A stretch of DNA of 64,000 nt, taken from positions 1 through 64,000 of the forward strand of contig JAUIRK010001008.1 of NCBI GenBank assembly GCA_030549495.1, given 5' to 3'. The DNA comes from Nectonema munidae. Lineage: Eukaryota; Nematomorpha; Nectonematoida; Nectonematidae. This document shows positions 11,255 through 23,735 of the stretch, piece by piece. Under the pieces are notes generated by a model. The model did not search any database. It was given only the letters and a program-made list of their open reading frames with translations, and was not told where the DNA came from. How positions within the stretch are numbered: the first letter of the stretch is position 1; each line of letters starts with the position of its first letter. Both the position numbers and the translations under genes were made by a program.

Positions 11255-12480
11255 TTAAACTAGGTTATGGGAGGTTAGGTGTAAGTTTGAGGTTAAGTAG
11301 TCTACGAGGGAGTTTTTTGGTATGTTTAGCTGAGCAGTGCACAGGCATAGGTGTATGTGAAAATCTTTTGTAAGATTGATATGGGAAAAGGCGAGTTGAA
11401 AGGAGGGAAAGGCGATGTTATGTGATAGAGAGAGATTGTGAATTATGTTTTGTGCATCGGTAATGGATGGTGGTAAAGTGGAAAAGGAGGTAGTTAACGT
11501 TGTTAATGATCGTAGTGCAGGCATGTAAAATGCTGAAGATAACGCATTCGGAGATTGAAAGGAAAAGATTTAATCGAGAACGATTGGTGTGAAAGGGGCG
11601 AGTGAAAGAGCATTTGAAGAAGGCGTAAGCAAAGGATGCACTTAGGGATTTTTTGAGGCGGCTTTGAAGATACGTAAGGAGGTTGATGAAAAGTTAGAAC
11701 GAAGGTCTGTAATTGATTGTTATGCAAAAAAAATTGTTTTTGCATATAGAGGTTTTGAATGGATTTTGTGCAGATGGGTAAGTTTAAAGAGATGGATGTA
11801 TAGGGGGATGAATTAGTATTTAGCAATATTTGGTGCAGCTAATCGAGTAGAGTAGAAAGAATAGGATAGAGTAATGTTGTAGGGTGAGATCGGAAGAAAT
11901 GGGGGACATAAGTTGTTGTATGTCAAGATGAAGAGCTTAATAATGGTTTTTTTGAGTCAAAGTTGTAATGGTAGGGTGTTTGTTAAAATTTCTAGGCATT
12001 GTGTGGAAGTAGTACGATTCGCGTTGGTGATGCAAAGTAGGCAAAGACGGTGTATTATGTTAAGAAAATGGATTGTTGTGGGGTGTTTTATGGAGATGCC
12101 CGAGGAAAGAATTCCATATTGAATTACTTGGAGGATTGATGAATATATGTATTTGGTTTGTTTGGGACGGAGGCCCCATTTATAAGAGATAGCGCTTTCA
12201 AGTGAAAAAAGGGTGAGGGAGTGTTTTTGATATATTTTTTAAAGTGTATTGAAAATTTTAGATTGGATTGGAGGTTAAGTCCTAGATATTTAATAGATTT
12301 TGGGGCAGGTATAGGAGTAGAGGTATTTAAATGAAGAGGTAAATGTTCTGTGTGGTTGCGTGTGAAGTGAATGATGCTGGTTTTTCTGGAGTTACAGAAT
12401 ATCTTGTGTGTGTTTGCTATATCTTGTAACTTTAGTAGAAATGAAGAGGATTTGGTGAGGTTTTGGGGTAGTGATAAAAT
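11255..12480 (-). pseudogene. 3' part of a Jockey/R1-like LINE ORF2 (RT palm/thumb and C-terminus)
   Basis: Read on the minus strand, the broken frames give SIKYLGLNLQSNLKFSIHF (~12240-12300), the residues after the RT palm in Jockey/R1/I elements, and then a thumb and C-terminal region with LCLLCITNANRTTSTQCLEI (~11970-12050), matching the usual 'AYRTTST' region. Many stops and shifts are present. It continues the LINE fragment at 16800-18150; the YADD region has been lost and replaced by the 12481-16790 block. The G-rich plus-strand composition contrasts with the neighbours because the LINE is C-rich on its sense strand. Confidence 0.75.
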
Positions 12481-13464
12481 TCGCGAACAATGTTAAAATA
12501 CACTAATTTTCAATTATAATGATTATAAAAAACATATTTCACTCTTTTTAAACAATTTTTTTTATTTTAATCATTTATATAGGTATTTAAAGAACTTTTT
12601 GATAATTAATTTATTTTCGTAATCTTAAAGCACTTCAGTCTCTAATGTTTCCAATATTTGAAAATTTAAAATTACCGCGCTACATTTGTAATATTAATTT
12701 TTTTAGAAACATTTTTAAATACTAAAAATCTTTTTAATTATCGTGTATTTATTTTGGTTTATTTTTAATTTATATAAGATTACAACTAGTTATGAAATTT
12801 TTGTTTTTAATTTTCCTTGAAGAAATAATTTTTAAAATAACCTAATTGTTCTCATTAATTAAAACTATTTAAATAATTTTTTGAAATTATTTTACTTGTT
12901 TGGTAACCTAGTTGAATTATTTTGAGATTAGTTTTTATGACACCCTATTTTCTAAAATTCGTAAGGCAACTTTAATCCAATTGGAGATATTACTTTTGAT
13001 CTGAGAGGTGGATTCAAATTCCATGACCGGTTCCAAAAGCCACAGCTAACGATTTAAAAAAAAATTAAAAAGGATTAATTCAATAATTTTATACAATAGT
13101 TTTTCTTGTTGTGGTAAAACAAGTCCGCTCTAACCATTATTAGAGTTATTTAACACAATCCATAATAATTATTTATATTAATTTTTTTAGGATTGACAAG
13201 TCAAATAAAGATTTCTCACAGTTCATCCGATTCATCTCATTGATTTGTTCAAAAATCATAGAAATTTTTTTTAATAAAATTGTTTTCCCATAATTTTTCT
13301 ATTTTTTATTTAATATATTTAATTTTAATGTAGCTATGAAATGAAAAGCACAATTTTCTGATAAATTTTTATTATTTGCTCAATTATACAATCTGCCCAC
13401 CTGATCACAATCGTAATAAATTGAAAAAAGTGCCATTTTTTAATAATTTATAAATATTTTCAAT
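12481..13464. other. AT-rich non-coding DNA inside the LINE-splitting block
   Basis: No coding, RNA or repeat structure was recognised. Confidence 0.3.
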
Positions 13465-14290
13465 GTCATATCTATATTTCAACTATGCTGATGTCTATTT
13501 TTTAATCAAAGTTGTCAAAAAATTGATTTATCATTTTCCAACCCATCTCAAAAAGGAACTTTAGATTAAAAAAATTATCTAATGTTTTTTACACATATAT
13601 ACCCATTTTCAACTATTGAATTCAGTGGTGATATACATTTTTTTCAAAATCAATCAAACCTGTCAAAAATTGATTTATATATGACAGCTCGTCTCAAAAA
13701 GGAACTATTCATTTAAATAATTTCCCAACGTTTTTTACACATATATACCCATTTTCAACTATGCTGAAATCAGTGGTGATGTCCATTTTTTTTATCAAAA
13801 TCAATCAAAGCTGTTAAAAAATTGAATTATATATGGCAGCTCATCTCAAAAGAAACTTCATTTAAATAATCTATAAAGTTTTTTACACATATATATCCAT
13901 TTTCAGCTATGCTGAATTCAGTGGTGATATCAATTTTTATCAAAATCAATCAAAGCTGTCAAAAAATTGATTTATATATGACAGCTCATCTCAAAATGGA
14001 ACTATTCATTTAAATAATTTTCTAACGTTTTTTACACATATATACCCATTTTTAACTATGTTGAATTCAGTGGTGATGTCCATTTTTTTTTATCAAAGCT
14101 GTCAAAAAAATTATTTATATATGACAGCTCATCTCAAAAAAAATTTCATTTAAATAATGATATAAAGTTTTTTACACATATATACCTATTTTCAACTATG
14201 CTTAATTCAGTGGTGATGTCCATTTTTTTTTATCAAAAACAATCAAGCTGTCAAAAAATGATTTATATTTGACAAAAAAATTTAATGAAA
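13465..14290. repeat. Satellite-like tandem array, ~145-bp unit, about six diverged copies
   Basis: Each unit holds TTTTTTACACATATATACCC, then CAACTATGCTGAATTCAGTG, a T-run, a ATCAAAGCTGTCAAAAAATT-like stretch and GACAGCTCATCTCAAAAAGG. The TTTTACACATATATA landmark recurs near 13587, 13731, 13872, 14028 and 14169. Copies differ by substitutions and small indels, so the array is not young. Confidence 0.85.
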
Positions 14291-14889
14291 AGCAGCTTTT
14301 CATTAAAATACTTATATAAAGTACTATACTAAAAAATACTGTCGGATATTTTAAACCTTAAATCCAAAATCTGAGCCCTGAAATGAAATTATCATGGTCG
14401 ATTTTGTATAAAAGCATATATTTCATGTAAAATTTGAATGAATATTTTTCGTCAAAAATGTGTAGATGGCGTTAAAATAAACAAGTTTGTAAATATTTTC
14501 TCTTTCTATTTATAAAAATTTTTTAGTTAAAATTTACACATTCATTATTTTGATCTTTCGGTTAGTAAATTATTATAAGAATTCAAAATTTTTTGGAAAT
14601 TATGTTTGAATAAACGTGTGAACACTTTTTTAGGCTTTTTTGTATTTATAGGAGCTTGGAATAACTTGATTAAAATATACAGAATATCATCAACTCACTG
14701 AACTTTAATTTGTTGAAAATACCTTCAACATCTCTGGAATTTCATCTGATTGTTTCTATCTTTATTGTCACTCAAATTTTTAAATAGAAGAAAAAGTAAA
14801 ATGAAATTTTTATTAAAAAATAGAAATTATGAACAATTTTCACATACTAAAATTATATGATCACTACATATTTTTTACTACACTTTCCA

Positions 14890-16420
14890 CACTCTTATTT
14901 CGTGGGTTTTCTACATTCCTTTACATGGCATCTTGTTTGTGAGCTGGCTCTTTGTACCACATTAACATTATTATGATTGGAGTAAGCATTTGGCAACATA
15001 CCATAAGCCAAAAAAAGTATCTTTTTTGATTATAAATTGTTATATCTTCCTTCTCTTTTCAGCCAATGAATGAGTCAATTTTTTAGGAACTTTAGCCTTG
15101 AATCTTTATATCCATTTTGTTTCATAATTAAAAACGAGTTGAGACTTGAGAGTAGAAAAATCCAAAATATTTGATAAAAATATTAACGGATATCTGTTAG
15201 TTTTCCTTCTACAAGTAAAATTTCCGACTCTCGGGTTCATTATATAAACTCCTCCTTTATACTTATTGTAATCAAGTATTATATCAGGTTTTTATCATAT
15301 TGTTCTACACATATCCTTTTTTGAATATGAAAAGAAGACAGCAATATAACAGATTTGTTTTTTAGCATTATAAGAACACAAAATAACTTTTTTTCCATGA
15401 TTATAAATATCAAATAACTCTCTAAATTTCAAATTGTTGATAATAATTTTAGAAACATCCCTAGAATTTTGTCTTATTCTCTCTGTCATCGTAATCACCT
15501 ATAATAAAAGTGTTTCACACAAATCAAACGAAACCAAAATCTATCCAAATAAATATTTCTGTTTGTTTTATAATAAGACTCGCATAAAAATAAACTAACT
15601 TTTTTTGCAATGCCGTTCGCACGTTCATTTCCTTCTTTTCTCAAGTAAAAAAAGATTTTAAAGCAAACCCATTTTCACCATCCAATAACCAAAATATATT
15701 TACACCATACCTTACGGGTTTTTGTGGTATGTAACTTCTTCTAGGAACATAAACACGATAAGAGTAAAGCTGTTCGTCAATAGATAGGTTTGGGCTTGGT
15801 GTATTTAGTCAAATTTAAATCAAACAGATCATATACATTCCTTATAGCCCCCAAATTTTTGCATTTGTTTTTAGATAATTTGTCATCTAGTGATAACATT
15901 CCCAGAAATTCTTTCAATCTATTTTTTTACATAGCACAACCGTAAAATGGTTTAGAATCAGAAGTTTTGTATAAACTTTCAATGCTCACCAAATTTGCCT
16001 TATGACTACCAGCTCAAATTTTGATTTCGCAACCAGTATAAAACTCGGAAATTGGAAAATCATTTACATTATTAATTTCAGCTTTTTGATTTGCGTGCAG
16101 CAAAATACTATTTACTATATTTCCAAAAAAAATAAATTTAAAGCTTCATACTCCAGGAGAAATTGAAGTACCAGGAACAAAATTGATTATATCTCTTGAG
16201 AGTAAACGATGAAAAAAAAAATTTGGAGACCAGTTAATATTATTTGGACAGAGATTAGATGTAGAAAATTATGTGTTATTGGACTTTCCAATTATTATTA
16301 TTCCAATCTTTTCATTTTCAACTTCTTCAACTTCAGATGATGTTTTTTAATTCAAGGGACAAAAAATCTTCTTCACTTGTACAGGCTAAATCTGATGATG
16401 AAGACATGAATATCAACTCA
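14890..16420 (-). pseudogene. piggyBac-type transposase remnant, lineage 1
   Basis: On the minus strand an acidic N-terminal piece MSSSSDLACTSEEDF (~16360-16410) precedes a Y-VPRRSYIPQKPVRYGVN region (~15690-15760), equivalent to the piggyBac stretch around KP-KYGIK. It ends with ILDYNKYKGGV followed by VGNFTCRRKTNRYPL (~15180-15280), equivalent to the third-Asp block 'YN-TKGGVD'. The catalytic Asp after GGV is Tyr here. Frames are broken throughout. The remnant sits in the block that splits the LINE and differs clearly from the intact piggyBac at 53017. Confidence 0.7.
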
Positions 16421-16719
16421 GAAAATATAAAATGTTTACAAGTGAAAAACAAAATGAATGAGTATTATAAAGACAAGTGAACATATGTTACATGAGCATT
16501 TGCTAAAAATTTGTCATGTATATAAGCACTTCCTTTCAAATTGATTGAGTACCTTTAGAATGAAACTTTTTCTTTTAGAATAATTTGATGTTGTAATCAT
16601 CCCTCTTTCATTATGATAGAATTTTTCTAAGAAAAAAAAGGTTTTAGTGTGTAAAAGGTTTTATCATTGAAAAGGCATATTGGGCAACTTGGATCGAACT
16701 ATTAGGAAAGTAGGCGTAA

Positions 16720-16790
16720 TGCGGGATCGAACACAAGATCTTGAGATATTAAAAGTCACTATCTAACCAAACTTACTCACCCCCCCCTAG
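16720..16790 (-). repeat. tRNA-like sequence, probable SINE head
   Basis: On the minus strand, TGGTTAGATAGTG (A-box-like, 16757-16769) and TGTTCGATCCC (B-box, 16723-16733) have normal tRNA spacing, but the acceptor ends do not pair well. It abuts a C-run and the edge of the LINE fragment, so it may mark the boundary of the inserted block. Confidence 0.45.
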
Positions 16791-16799
16791 TAGGAGGTT

Positions 16800-18150
16800 A
16801 CGGGATAGGATGTAGTAGACTAGATGTTTGCGAATGATTTTTTCGAAAAGTTAGCCTAGAATGGGTAGTAGAGAGATTGGTCGCAAATTTTGAATGAAAC
16901 TTGAATCTTTATTGGGTTTAGGAATGAGTATGAGTTTACCAATTTTCTAAACGTTGGGGAAATGTGAGTAGGTAAGACATTCATTGAAAATAAGTGGTAA
17001 ATGTTTATTTAGAATAAGTATTAATTTTTTAATGTGTTTGGGTGAGATAACGTCGAAGCTATAGGAAGCATTTGTTATGAAAGAATTTACTGCTGTGTTT
17101 AATTTAGTCGGGCGAAAGATTGTCGATAGAAATGGAGGGTTGTAGTGTGTGGTATGATAGGATGAGCAGGGGAGAATAGAAGGTTTTTTCTTTGTAGTTA
17201 GTTTTTGATGATGTTCCATGCATTGTTTGAGTGCTGGCTGGTGAATTTTACCCAATTGTTCTTTTTAGCCTGAAATATTGGCTGTATGTATTCTTTTTTA
17301 GCAGCAGAATGGATGGAAATGATTGAGAGGGTGGGGAATTTTCTTATGGTTTTGATGATTCGTTTCAGTTTGTTTTTTAATCTGGTCAGTTCAGGTGTCC
17401 AGAAATAGGCGTGTCTTCTTTTAGGAAAAGTGTTGATGGGAGTGGAAGATAAGATGCAATCTAAAACATGATCTTTGAGGGATAGTGCCGCTTTACCGAT
17501 AGATATGGGAGAGGAGAGAGTTTTAATGTTGGGAGTGAGTTGTTGACAGTGTTGAGATACGTGAGCCAGTGAGTGGTGTTCTTTTGTATGGTGTTGTTAT
17601 ATATGAAGGAGTGATCTGAGGCTGATGGGATTTCGGAAATCGACCAATTAGATATTAGATTGAAAGTATTTGAAGTGGTTATTGTGAGGTCAATGTGGGA
17701 TATGTATTGTTCGTTGTTACATTAACGTTGGTATGTAGAGTTTTTAGTATTATCGGCCATATAGGTTGTTAGAGCATAAGAAATTGATAACTTCTTGTCT
17801 TCGTGGATTTTCTTTGTGGTCCCAGATGTGTGATCGAGGGTTGCAGTCGGTTGAAATAATCTAATGATATTTTGATGGCAGTGTGGATATAGCAAGATTT
17901 AGTGATTGGGAGAAAACAGAAGGGATGGCTAATGGATGTGAGGAAGGAGAGTAAAGGTTTGCGAAAAGAAGAGGATGAGGTTTGGTTTGTGCAAGAACAA
18001 AGTTAAAATTGTTGGAAGAGAATCATGGTAGTGGTGTGTGATCAACGGTTGATTTTATGAAGATGCATGCAGAATAAAAGGATAAAGGTGTTGAAGTTTA
18101 TGTGAAGAAAATTTAGCATAGGAATTTGCTTATTAGAAGGTTGTGTTGAT
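16800..18150 (-). pseudogene. 5' part of a Jockey/R1-like LINE ORF2 (APE endonuclease and RT start)
   Basis: Minus-strand frames give an endonuclease tail with HIDLTI and SASDHSFI (~17600-17700; the SDH is typical of APE-type nucleases). A linker with YFWTPELTRLKNKLKRIIK (~17350-17410) follows, and then the RT N-terminus: SHFPNV-KIGKLILIPKPNKD (~16905-16980) and NLRPISLLPILG (~16850-16885). Stops and frameshifts make it a pseudogene. It stops abruptly near 16800, after FEKIIRKHL, and the sense sequence resumes at 12480, so both flanks belong to one LINE copy interrupted by later DNA. Its far end runs into the SINE tail at about 18185. Confidence 0.8.
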
Positions 18151-18184
18151 TTTGGATATGTTGTGCGTGTTCGCAAAGTTTGGA

Positions 18185-18360
18185 TAGCGTTATGGTTGGT
18201 TGGTTGGTTGGTTGGAGATATCAAAGCACTTTCAGCCGTAAGGCTATATGCTCGCATTATGCTTAAGATGGTTAATCACAGTTTTTATGAATTTGTTTTT
18301 AGATTTGGGAGCCTTGGGGATCGAACCCCTGACCTTCAACTGTTAAGCTAAGGGGTACAC
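18185..18360 (-). mobile_element. tRNA-derived SINE with (AACC)n tail, copy 1
   Basis: Read on the minus strand, it begins with an A-box-like TAGCTTAACAG (18340-18350) and a perfect B-box GGTTCGATCCC (18317-18327), only ~12 bases apart, so the anticodon-arm region is missing. A body with GCATATAGCCTTACGGCTG follows, and then a simple tail of CCAACCAACC repeats ending near 18185. Head-body-microsatellite-tail order is SINE architecture. A second copy lacking the head lies at 62436-62507. Confidence 0.65.
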
Positions 18361-19090
18361 CCTAACAACCATATAATTAATTTATATAAAAAATAAACCA
18401 GATACCCTAAAAAACCAAGAGGTTCTATGTGTATTAGGAATATAGTGTTTTTGTTTTAAGAGATAATTTATTTTATTGTAAATTCAATTCCTAAACTTCT
18501 TCTTAGAACACTCTTTCTCTTTAAAAATATAAAACAAAAATTTGATTTGATTTATAGTTATTTTTTATTGAATTAATATATTCAATATTTTTTTTTATTA
18601 TTAAAGGAAATTTTTTTAGATTAATATTTATTATGCCCGATTTGGTGGTAAACACATTAAACGGTCCAGTGAAACTTATAGATAATAAACCTTGTGCAAG
18701 AATTAGAGCTGAATTGAAGTGGTGCTTATTAGACACAGATTGTTGCAAAAATGTAATTTTTGATTATCTTATTTAATGTTTATTCAATTTACCTTTTTTG
18801 CTATTATCAACGATGTTTATTTTTAATTTTCGTTGTTATTACGCCAGCAGCGGATTCAAAAATGCGGTTTTAGCCTATTCATTATCCGCTTCTGATGAAT
18901 GACATCGCTTTTCATATGTCAAGGGTATTTCATTTTATTAAACTAAATTATAATCGATTTTTTAATAATTGAATTTAGGAGCTGAAATATTTTTTTAATG
19001 TTTGATAGATTTATACTAATAGAAATATCTAGCAGATTGACTAGCGGATTAAACAGACTAAAAATCTAAGTATATTCCTCCATATCTGTC
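18361..19090. other. AT-rich non-coding stretch
   Basis: No supported gene or repeat. Confidence 0.3.
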
Positions 19091-19513
19091 CTATATTGTT
19101 ATGTTGAGACCCTCTTCATTTACACAGCTTTTGTATTTGAACTTAGGTTTTATTTTACAGGCACGTATCCTGAGTTTAATGTTATTAAAATACATGTGAT
19201 TAGGTGTTTAACGCAAATAATATCATTTTTATTACGATATTTTGGCATATGTGACTTTATAGCGAAATCTGTTAAAAACAACAGGTTAATCATCAGTTCC
19301 TATATCCTATATTGTTGTGTTGAGACCCTCTTCATTTACACAGCTTTTGTATTTGAACTTAGGTTTTATTTTACAGGCACGTATCCTGAGTTTAATGTTA
19401 TTAAAATACATGTGATTAGGTGTTTAACGCAAATAATATCATTTTTATTACGATATTTTGACATATGTGACTATAGCGAAATCTGTTAAAAACAACAGGT
19501 TAATCATCAGTGC
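19091..19513. repeat. Tandem duplication with 216-bp period
   Basis: CTATATTGTTATGTTGAGAC at 19091 recurs at 19307 with one change, and similarity runs to AACAGGTTAATCATCAGT at each end. The two copies are nearly identical, with a few indels. No coding role was found. Confidence 0.9.
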
Positions 19514-19661
19514 CAAGAGAATCCCTCTATGAATTATTATTATAAGCATTGATAACCTTACAATATTAATTTAGAAATGGCAATAGTAAGTTCTGTACTA
19601 TTAGTTGCTATTAATAAATTATGTATCATCAGAAAGCTCTATTAATAGAGATGGTTATAAG

Positions 19662-20835
19662 TAGAGATGCACCGAACAGCATTTTTGCCGAATACCGAAT
19701 ATTCGGCTGCATACTATTCGGTAATGGCCGAATACACATAATATTCTTTTATGTGTATATATTTTATGTTGTTTTAGCCATTTTTATATTTATATTAATT
19801 GTATATTTTATCTTTTTAGAAACTCTTACCTAGCAATTATAACGATTGTTCATTAGATAATATTCATAATTAGAAATACAATTATAGTTTGAATTTTCAA
19901 ATGTTTCAAAGTCGCAGTGTCGTATGGAAATATTTTAAGCCTTGTAAAAATGATCCAACATACTGTTTGTGTAATTTATGCAATGACAAGGTTTCAAGAG
20001 GGGGAAGGATTGCAAAAAATCTCTCTCTGGAGAGAAAGAAAATATGGAACATAAGACCATAGAGCTGTTGAACTTCACAAATTAATTGGAGATGATTGCT
20101 GTAGATACACAGCCATTTTCAGTTGTTGAAAATGAAGGTTTCAAACGTAGTTGCCTGTAAACCAGCATAGGTGGCTTATGTATGTAAGGCGCATCAAACA
20201 ACCTACAAACTATAAGGTTTCAAACGCCTTATGAAAAAAATTTGCCCTAAATATAGTATTCCATGTAGGAGATATTTTTCTGATAAGATTGTCCCAAATA
20301 TATATGATCAGCAATGAAAGTTGAAGCTGAGGTACTTAGAGCAAATTTTATTTCTTTAACAACAGATATATGGACTGCCACTACAGCAAACTTTCCATTC
20401 ATAAGCTTAACAGCACAGTGGATCTCTAACAACTTTGAATGTCAAAATTTATCAATATAAGTACAGTATTGACTAATGAGTCTTCTGACTAGGTATCAAC
20501 CAATAGCTTTGTAATCACCGTATTTACTTTTTGTGCTCATATTCATGTTTCCATTAGCCATTTACTTTTTTATTTTTTCTGTTCATATTCTTATGTTTTA
20601 TTTGTGTTCATATTCTTATTTGCATTTAATTAATAAAGTTGTTCAAAAAAGCCATAAAGGTATAGCTATAGCCATTTAAGTAGCCTGGTGAGCCACATGG
20701 TGGTGGTAAAATACCCGTATAATATAAAACTATTCGGTACCGAATAGTCCACTAAAGGGCCGAATACCGAATAGTGAGAAAAATGACCGAATAGGCCAAA
20801 TACCGAATAGTTACCGAATATTCGGTACACCTCTA
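19662..20835 (+). mobile_element. Internally deleted hAT (ZBED-like) transposon, 1174 bp
   Basis: The termini are TAGAGATGCACCGAAC and, reverse complemented, TAGAGGTGTACCGAATATTC, each followed by several CCGAATA/TATTCGG iterations. Flanks GTTATAAG (19654-19661) and GTTATAAA (20836-20843) are an 8-bp target duplication with one mismatch, as expected of hAT. Inside are a BED zinc-finger start, VVWKYFKPCKNDP with CNLCND (~19915-20000), and a later block with YFSDKIVPNIYD and LTTDIWTATTANFPF (~20265-20400), typical of ZBED transposases. The rest of the gene is deleted, so this is a non-autonomous derivative. Confidence 0.85.
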
Positions 20836-20843
20836 GTTATAAA

Positions 20844-21719
20844 GATAGATTTATTTTATGAAAATTTCAAATTTCTTTGAAATTTGCTATTTTCTAATGT
20901 TCGGTATACACTTTTAATACAAAATTTTGTTGAAATTTTTTGGGTCAAATGAAATAAATTTCGACATTGATTTGATCATAATATATAATATATATATATA
21001 TTTGTGAAAATGTATTTGTTTTTCATTTTAATGAATGATTTCAAAATTTTATAATAATAGAGAAAAATCACAGAAGAAAGGCCTAAGTCTTTTATACCAA
21101 AATTTTGTTGGTGTAAAAGGAAGTGAAAAAAATTGGACTTGGAATTTCCAAACCATCTAATTTAGTTTTAATCTGCCCAGCTAACCTTTTTTTAATACCA
21201 GCTATATTTTTCCTACAGTGACTGTAACACTTCATAGTTGATTCCATGGAAGGTTTTGCCAATTTTTTTAAATTTATATAAAAATGTCTTTTCCAGTCGT
21301 TGTATCATGCATGCTACAACTCGTCCTCACTCGTCTATTATCTGAAAGTCAGAATAAACAGAACGAATAAAAAACAACAGCTAAAATTTGCACAAAACAT
21401 CCTAGAATGAAGCAACTGATAACTTCACAACCTCTTAGTTTTATTTGTGGTGTTAATTCTGACTTTCAGATAATGAAGAGTTAGGAACAGTGGAAGCCGC
21501 TTAATCTATTAACGTTGGCACACATAGCTCCTAGTTCTAGATTCTTAGATGAATTAATATTCATTTGGCTTTGAATATGCTTTAATAATTAAGAAAAATA
21601 TTTTATTGTTTTTTATAAAGGAAAAATAAATTTAATAAACATGAAGAATTAATTTGTTTGATTTGAAGAAGTATTCTTCAATAGTTATTTGTTTCTTGTC
21701 ATTACCAAGAATTTTTTGA
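20844..21719. other. Non-coding stretch with a 19-bp perfect inverted repeat
   Basis: ATTATCTGAAAGTCAGAAT at 21337-21355 is perfectly inverted at 21457-21475, separated by 101 bases. It could be a small decayed foldback or MITE. Nothing else was recognised. Confidence 0.5.
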
Positions 21720-22640
21720 GTAAACGTTTCATATTCCTAATGTTTCTGAAAGTCCATTGCCTTGTATTGAACGGCACCACAATGAACTTTTAAAGATTTT
21801 CATATTTCTGCATTTGGAGGTTTTTCGATATCTTCTATAATGTCACTTTCTTCTATATTATCAGTTCATGTAGTTTGTAAACTATCGCTCACAGTTTGAC
21901 GTGCATCTGTTAATGTCATTGGCGAAGACATTTCAACGTCTTTATCAATATTCACCCAATCTTCAAATTGTGACTTGAAATCCTTACTCTAGGTTCAATA
22001 AAAATGTTTTCAATAGCATCTTGTCGTGGAGGTGTGGTTTCAAAGTTTGTTTTTTTGAACCGCTTTTTAAAAAACAATTTTGTATTGTTGAATCAGTGAT
22101 TTTTATTGAAGATTTTGTTATAATGTGTATAGCATCAAAAATCCAAACTTTCTTTGCAACTGCATTTGTTTCATTTTATTATTCTCAAGTTCAGCTTTAA
22201 CTAATGTATCAATTTCTCTATAGTAATAGGCTTTTAAAGCGCTTATGATGCCTTGATCGCAAGGCTAAATTTAAAGTCAAGTTAGAAGTCAAAAATACTA
22301 ATTTGATATTTTTTAATGCCAAGATGTGCGAGACAATGGTCTACTAACAAAATGACTTTACTTCTACGTTTCATATCCCAATTGATATTGCAACTTTTAA
22401 AAATGAATTTGGTCATCCAAGAGTTAGGGTTTGAATAGTTCAAGAGCTAAACTTTGAACACGCTTGAAACACCATGGATTTTTGTTTTTCAATTAAAATC
22501 AGATTTTCTTTTTTTCCAGCAATACTAATGCAACAAAGAATAGCTAACCTTCTTTTTGGTGACTTAGTATTATTTTTTTAATTCTTCAAAAGAAAACTCA
22601 TCATAAAAATTGGTAAACGGTTTTTTGATTTCAGTAAACC
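21720..22640 (-). pseudogene. Tigger/pogo (CENP-B/jerky-like) transposase remnant
   Basis: Minus-strand frames give SPKRRLAILCCISIAGK (~22510-22560), then MKRRSKVILLVDHCLAHLGI (~22320-22380), the block with the second catalytic Asp in Tigger proteins (usually 'LLLVDNCPAH'). CDQGI-ALKAYYYREI-TLVKAEL follows (~22190-22270), matching the 'CDQGIIRSLKAYYR' region. Two or three frameshifts separate the blocks. The first-Asp region is weak or lost. A tail with acidic residues runs to about 21750. Confidence 0.75.
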
Positions 22641-23439
22641 GAATTTTTCAATACATTAAAATGGAATATTTGTAACAAAAAGCCGCTGATAACATTATTC
22701 TTGAGGCTTCTACTGTAAATCTAAAAGTAAATCTAGGAGAACAAAATGATATTAAATGTAATAATTGAAAAATAAGTAAATAAAAGAATCTTTATTCTCA
22801 TGTATTTTATAGCCCATGTTTACTGTGTACACTGTATTTTTAATCGTTAACATATTCGTTTAATCAGCGTTAATTCATTCAATGAAGTTATTTCCATGTT
22901 TTGCCCATCGATGTGACAAAGTTGATACACTAAGGATGCCTAAAAAGTGAAAATGAGCGCAATATATTTCAAAAATACTTATCTTCCTATTTATGCAATC
23001 AAAATTTAGCTTGCAGTTTGTGGCTAGGATTTTCTCATATGCCATAGTTTGGTGATCCCTGGTTTAAGCAAACTATTTAATACAGTTGGATAATTTTTGC
23101 AAAACATATCCTAGTTAGAAAGCTGTTGCTAGTGTTAAAGATTCAAAATAAGGTAAGACTAACGTTATCTGTGTCTTAAAAAAGTAACTCTTATGATATA
23201 CAAGATATATGACAAATTTTTGATGATAAATTTTCACATTGCGAACAAATTTTCGTTATAATCAGTGTTGTTACTTTTTATAACTAGCTTTTCATCAACA
23301 GTGGATCTTTTTCAGCAGTTTTCAGAATATTGTTTTTCTTACACTCTTGATTTTACTGATAAGATAAGGAAGGGTCCCTGTGGCCTTATGCTTATGCCGC
23401 ATGTTGCCTCTTAACCATCAAATGTGGCTTCAAATGGTC
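22641..23439. other. Non-coding stretch, one orphan hAT-like end
   Basis: At ~23036-23061 the minus strand reads CAGGGATCACCAAACTATGG, close to the hAT-type end seen at 24576-24913, but no partner was identified. No gene. Confidence 0.35.
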
Positions 23440-23735
23440 TATGATATATATATTCTCAGTTAGATGATACACCAGAAGCTCCAGAAAGATTACAATTAGA
23501 GCCTTTTGAAATGTTGAAAGATAGGATCCTGAAATCTCTTTTTGAGAAGAGAAGTTATCCTCATTTTTGTGAACATGCATGGCGACTAATTTCTGTTTTT
23601 TACAACATACTATTGTGAATCCACATTTTTGTGCTTGGCACAATTCAAGAGTTCACTGAGAACATAGTTGACAGATGAGCATTTTTGAGACCGATTGAAA
23701 CTAAGAATCAATATGTAGGAGCTGATATTAAAATG
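23440..23735 (+). pseudogene. hAT transposase C-terminal (dimerisation domain) remnant
   Basis: Broken frames give a FEKRSYPHFCEHAWRL-like stretch, then YYCESTFLCLAQFKSSLRT and LTDEHF (~23605-23680). This matches the SCAND3/FAM200-type hAT C-terminus, in which a Cys-Glu-Ser block is followed by a K-YR-RLTDEHL segment. Stops and shifts are present, and the catalytic domain is not found nearby. Confidence 0.6.

Noticed and set aside
13465-14290. CRISPR array
   Set aside because: The ~145-bp units are diverged along their whole length with no short-repeat/unique-spacer pattern, and the DNA is eukaryotic.
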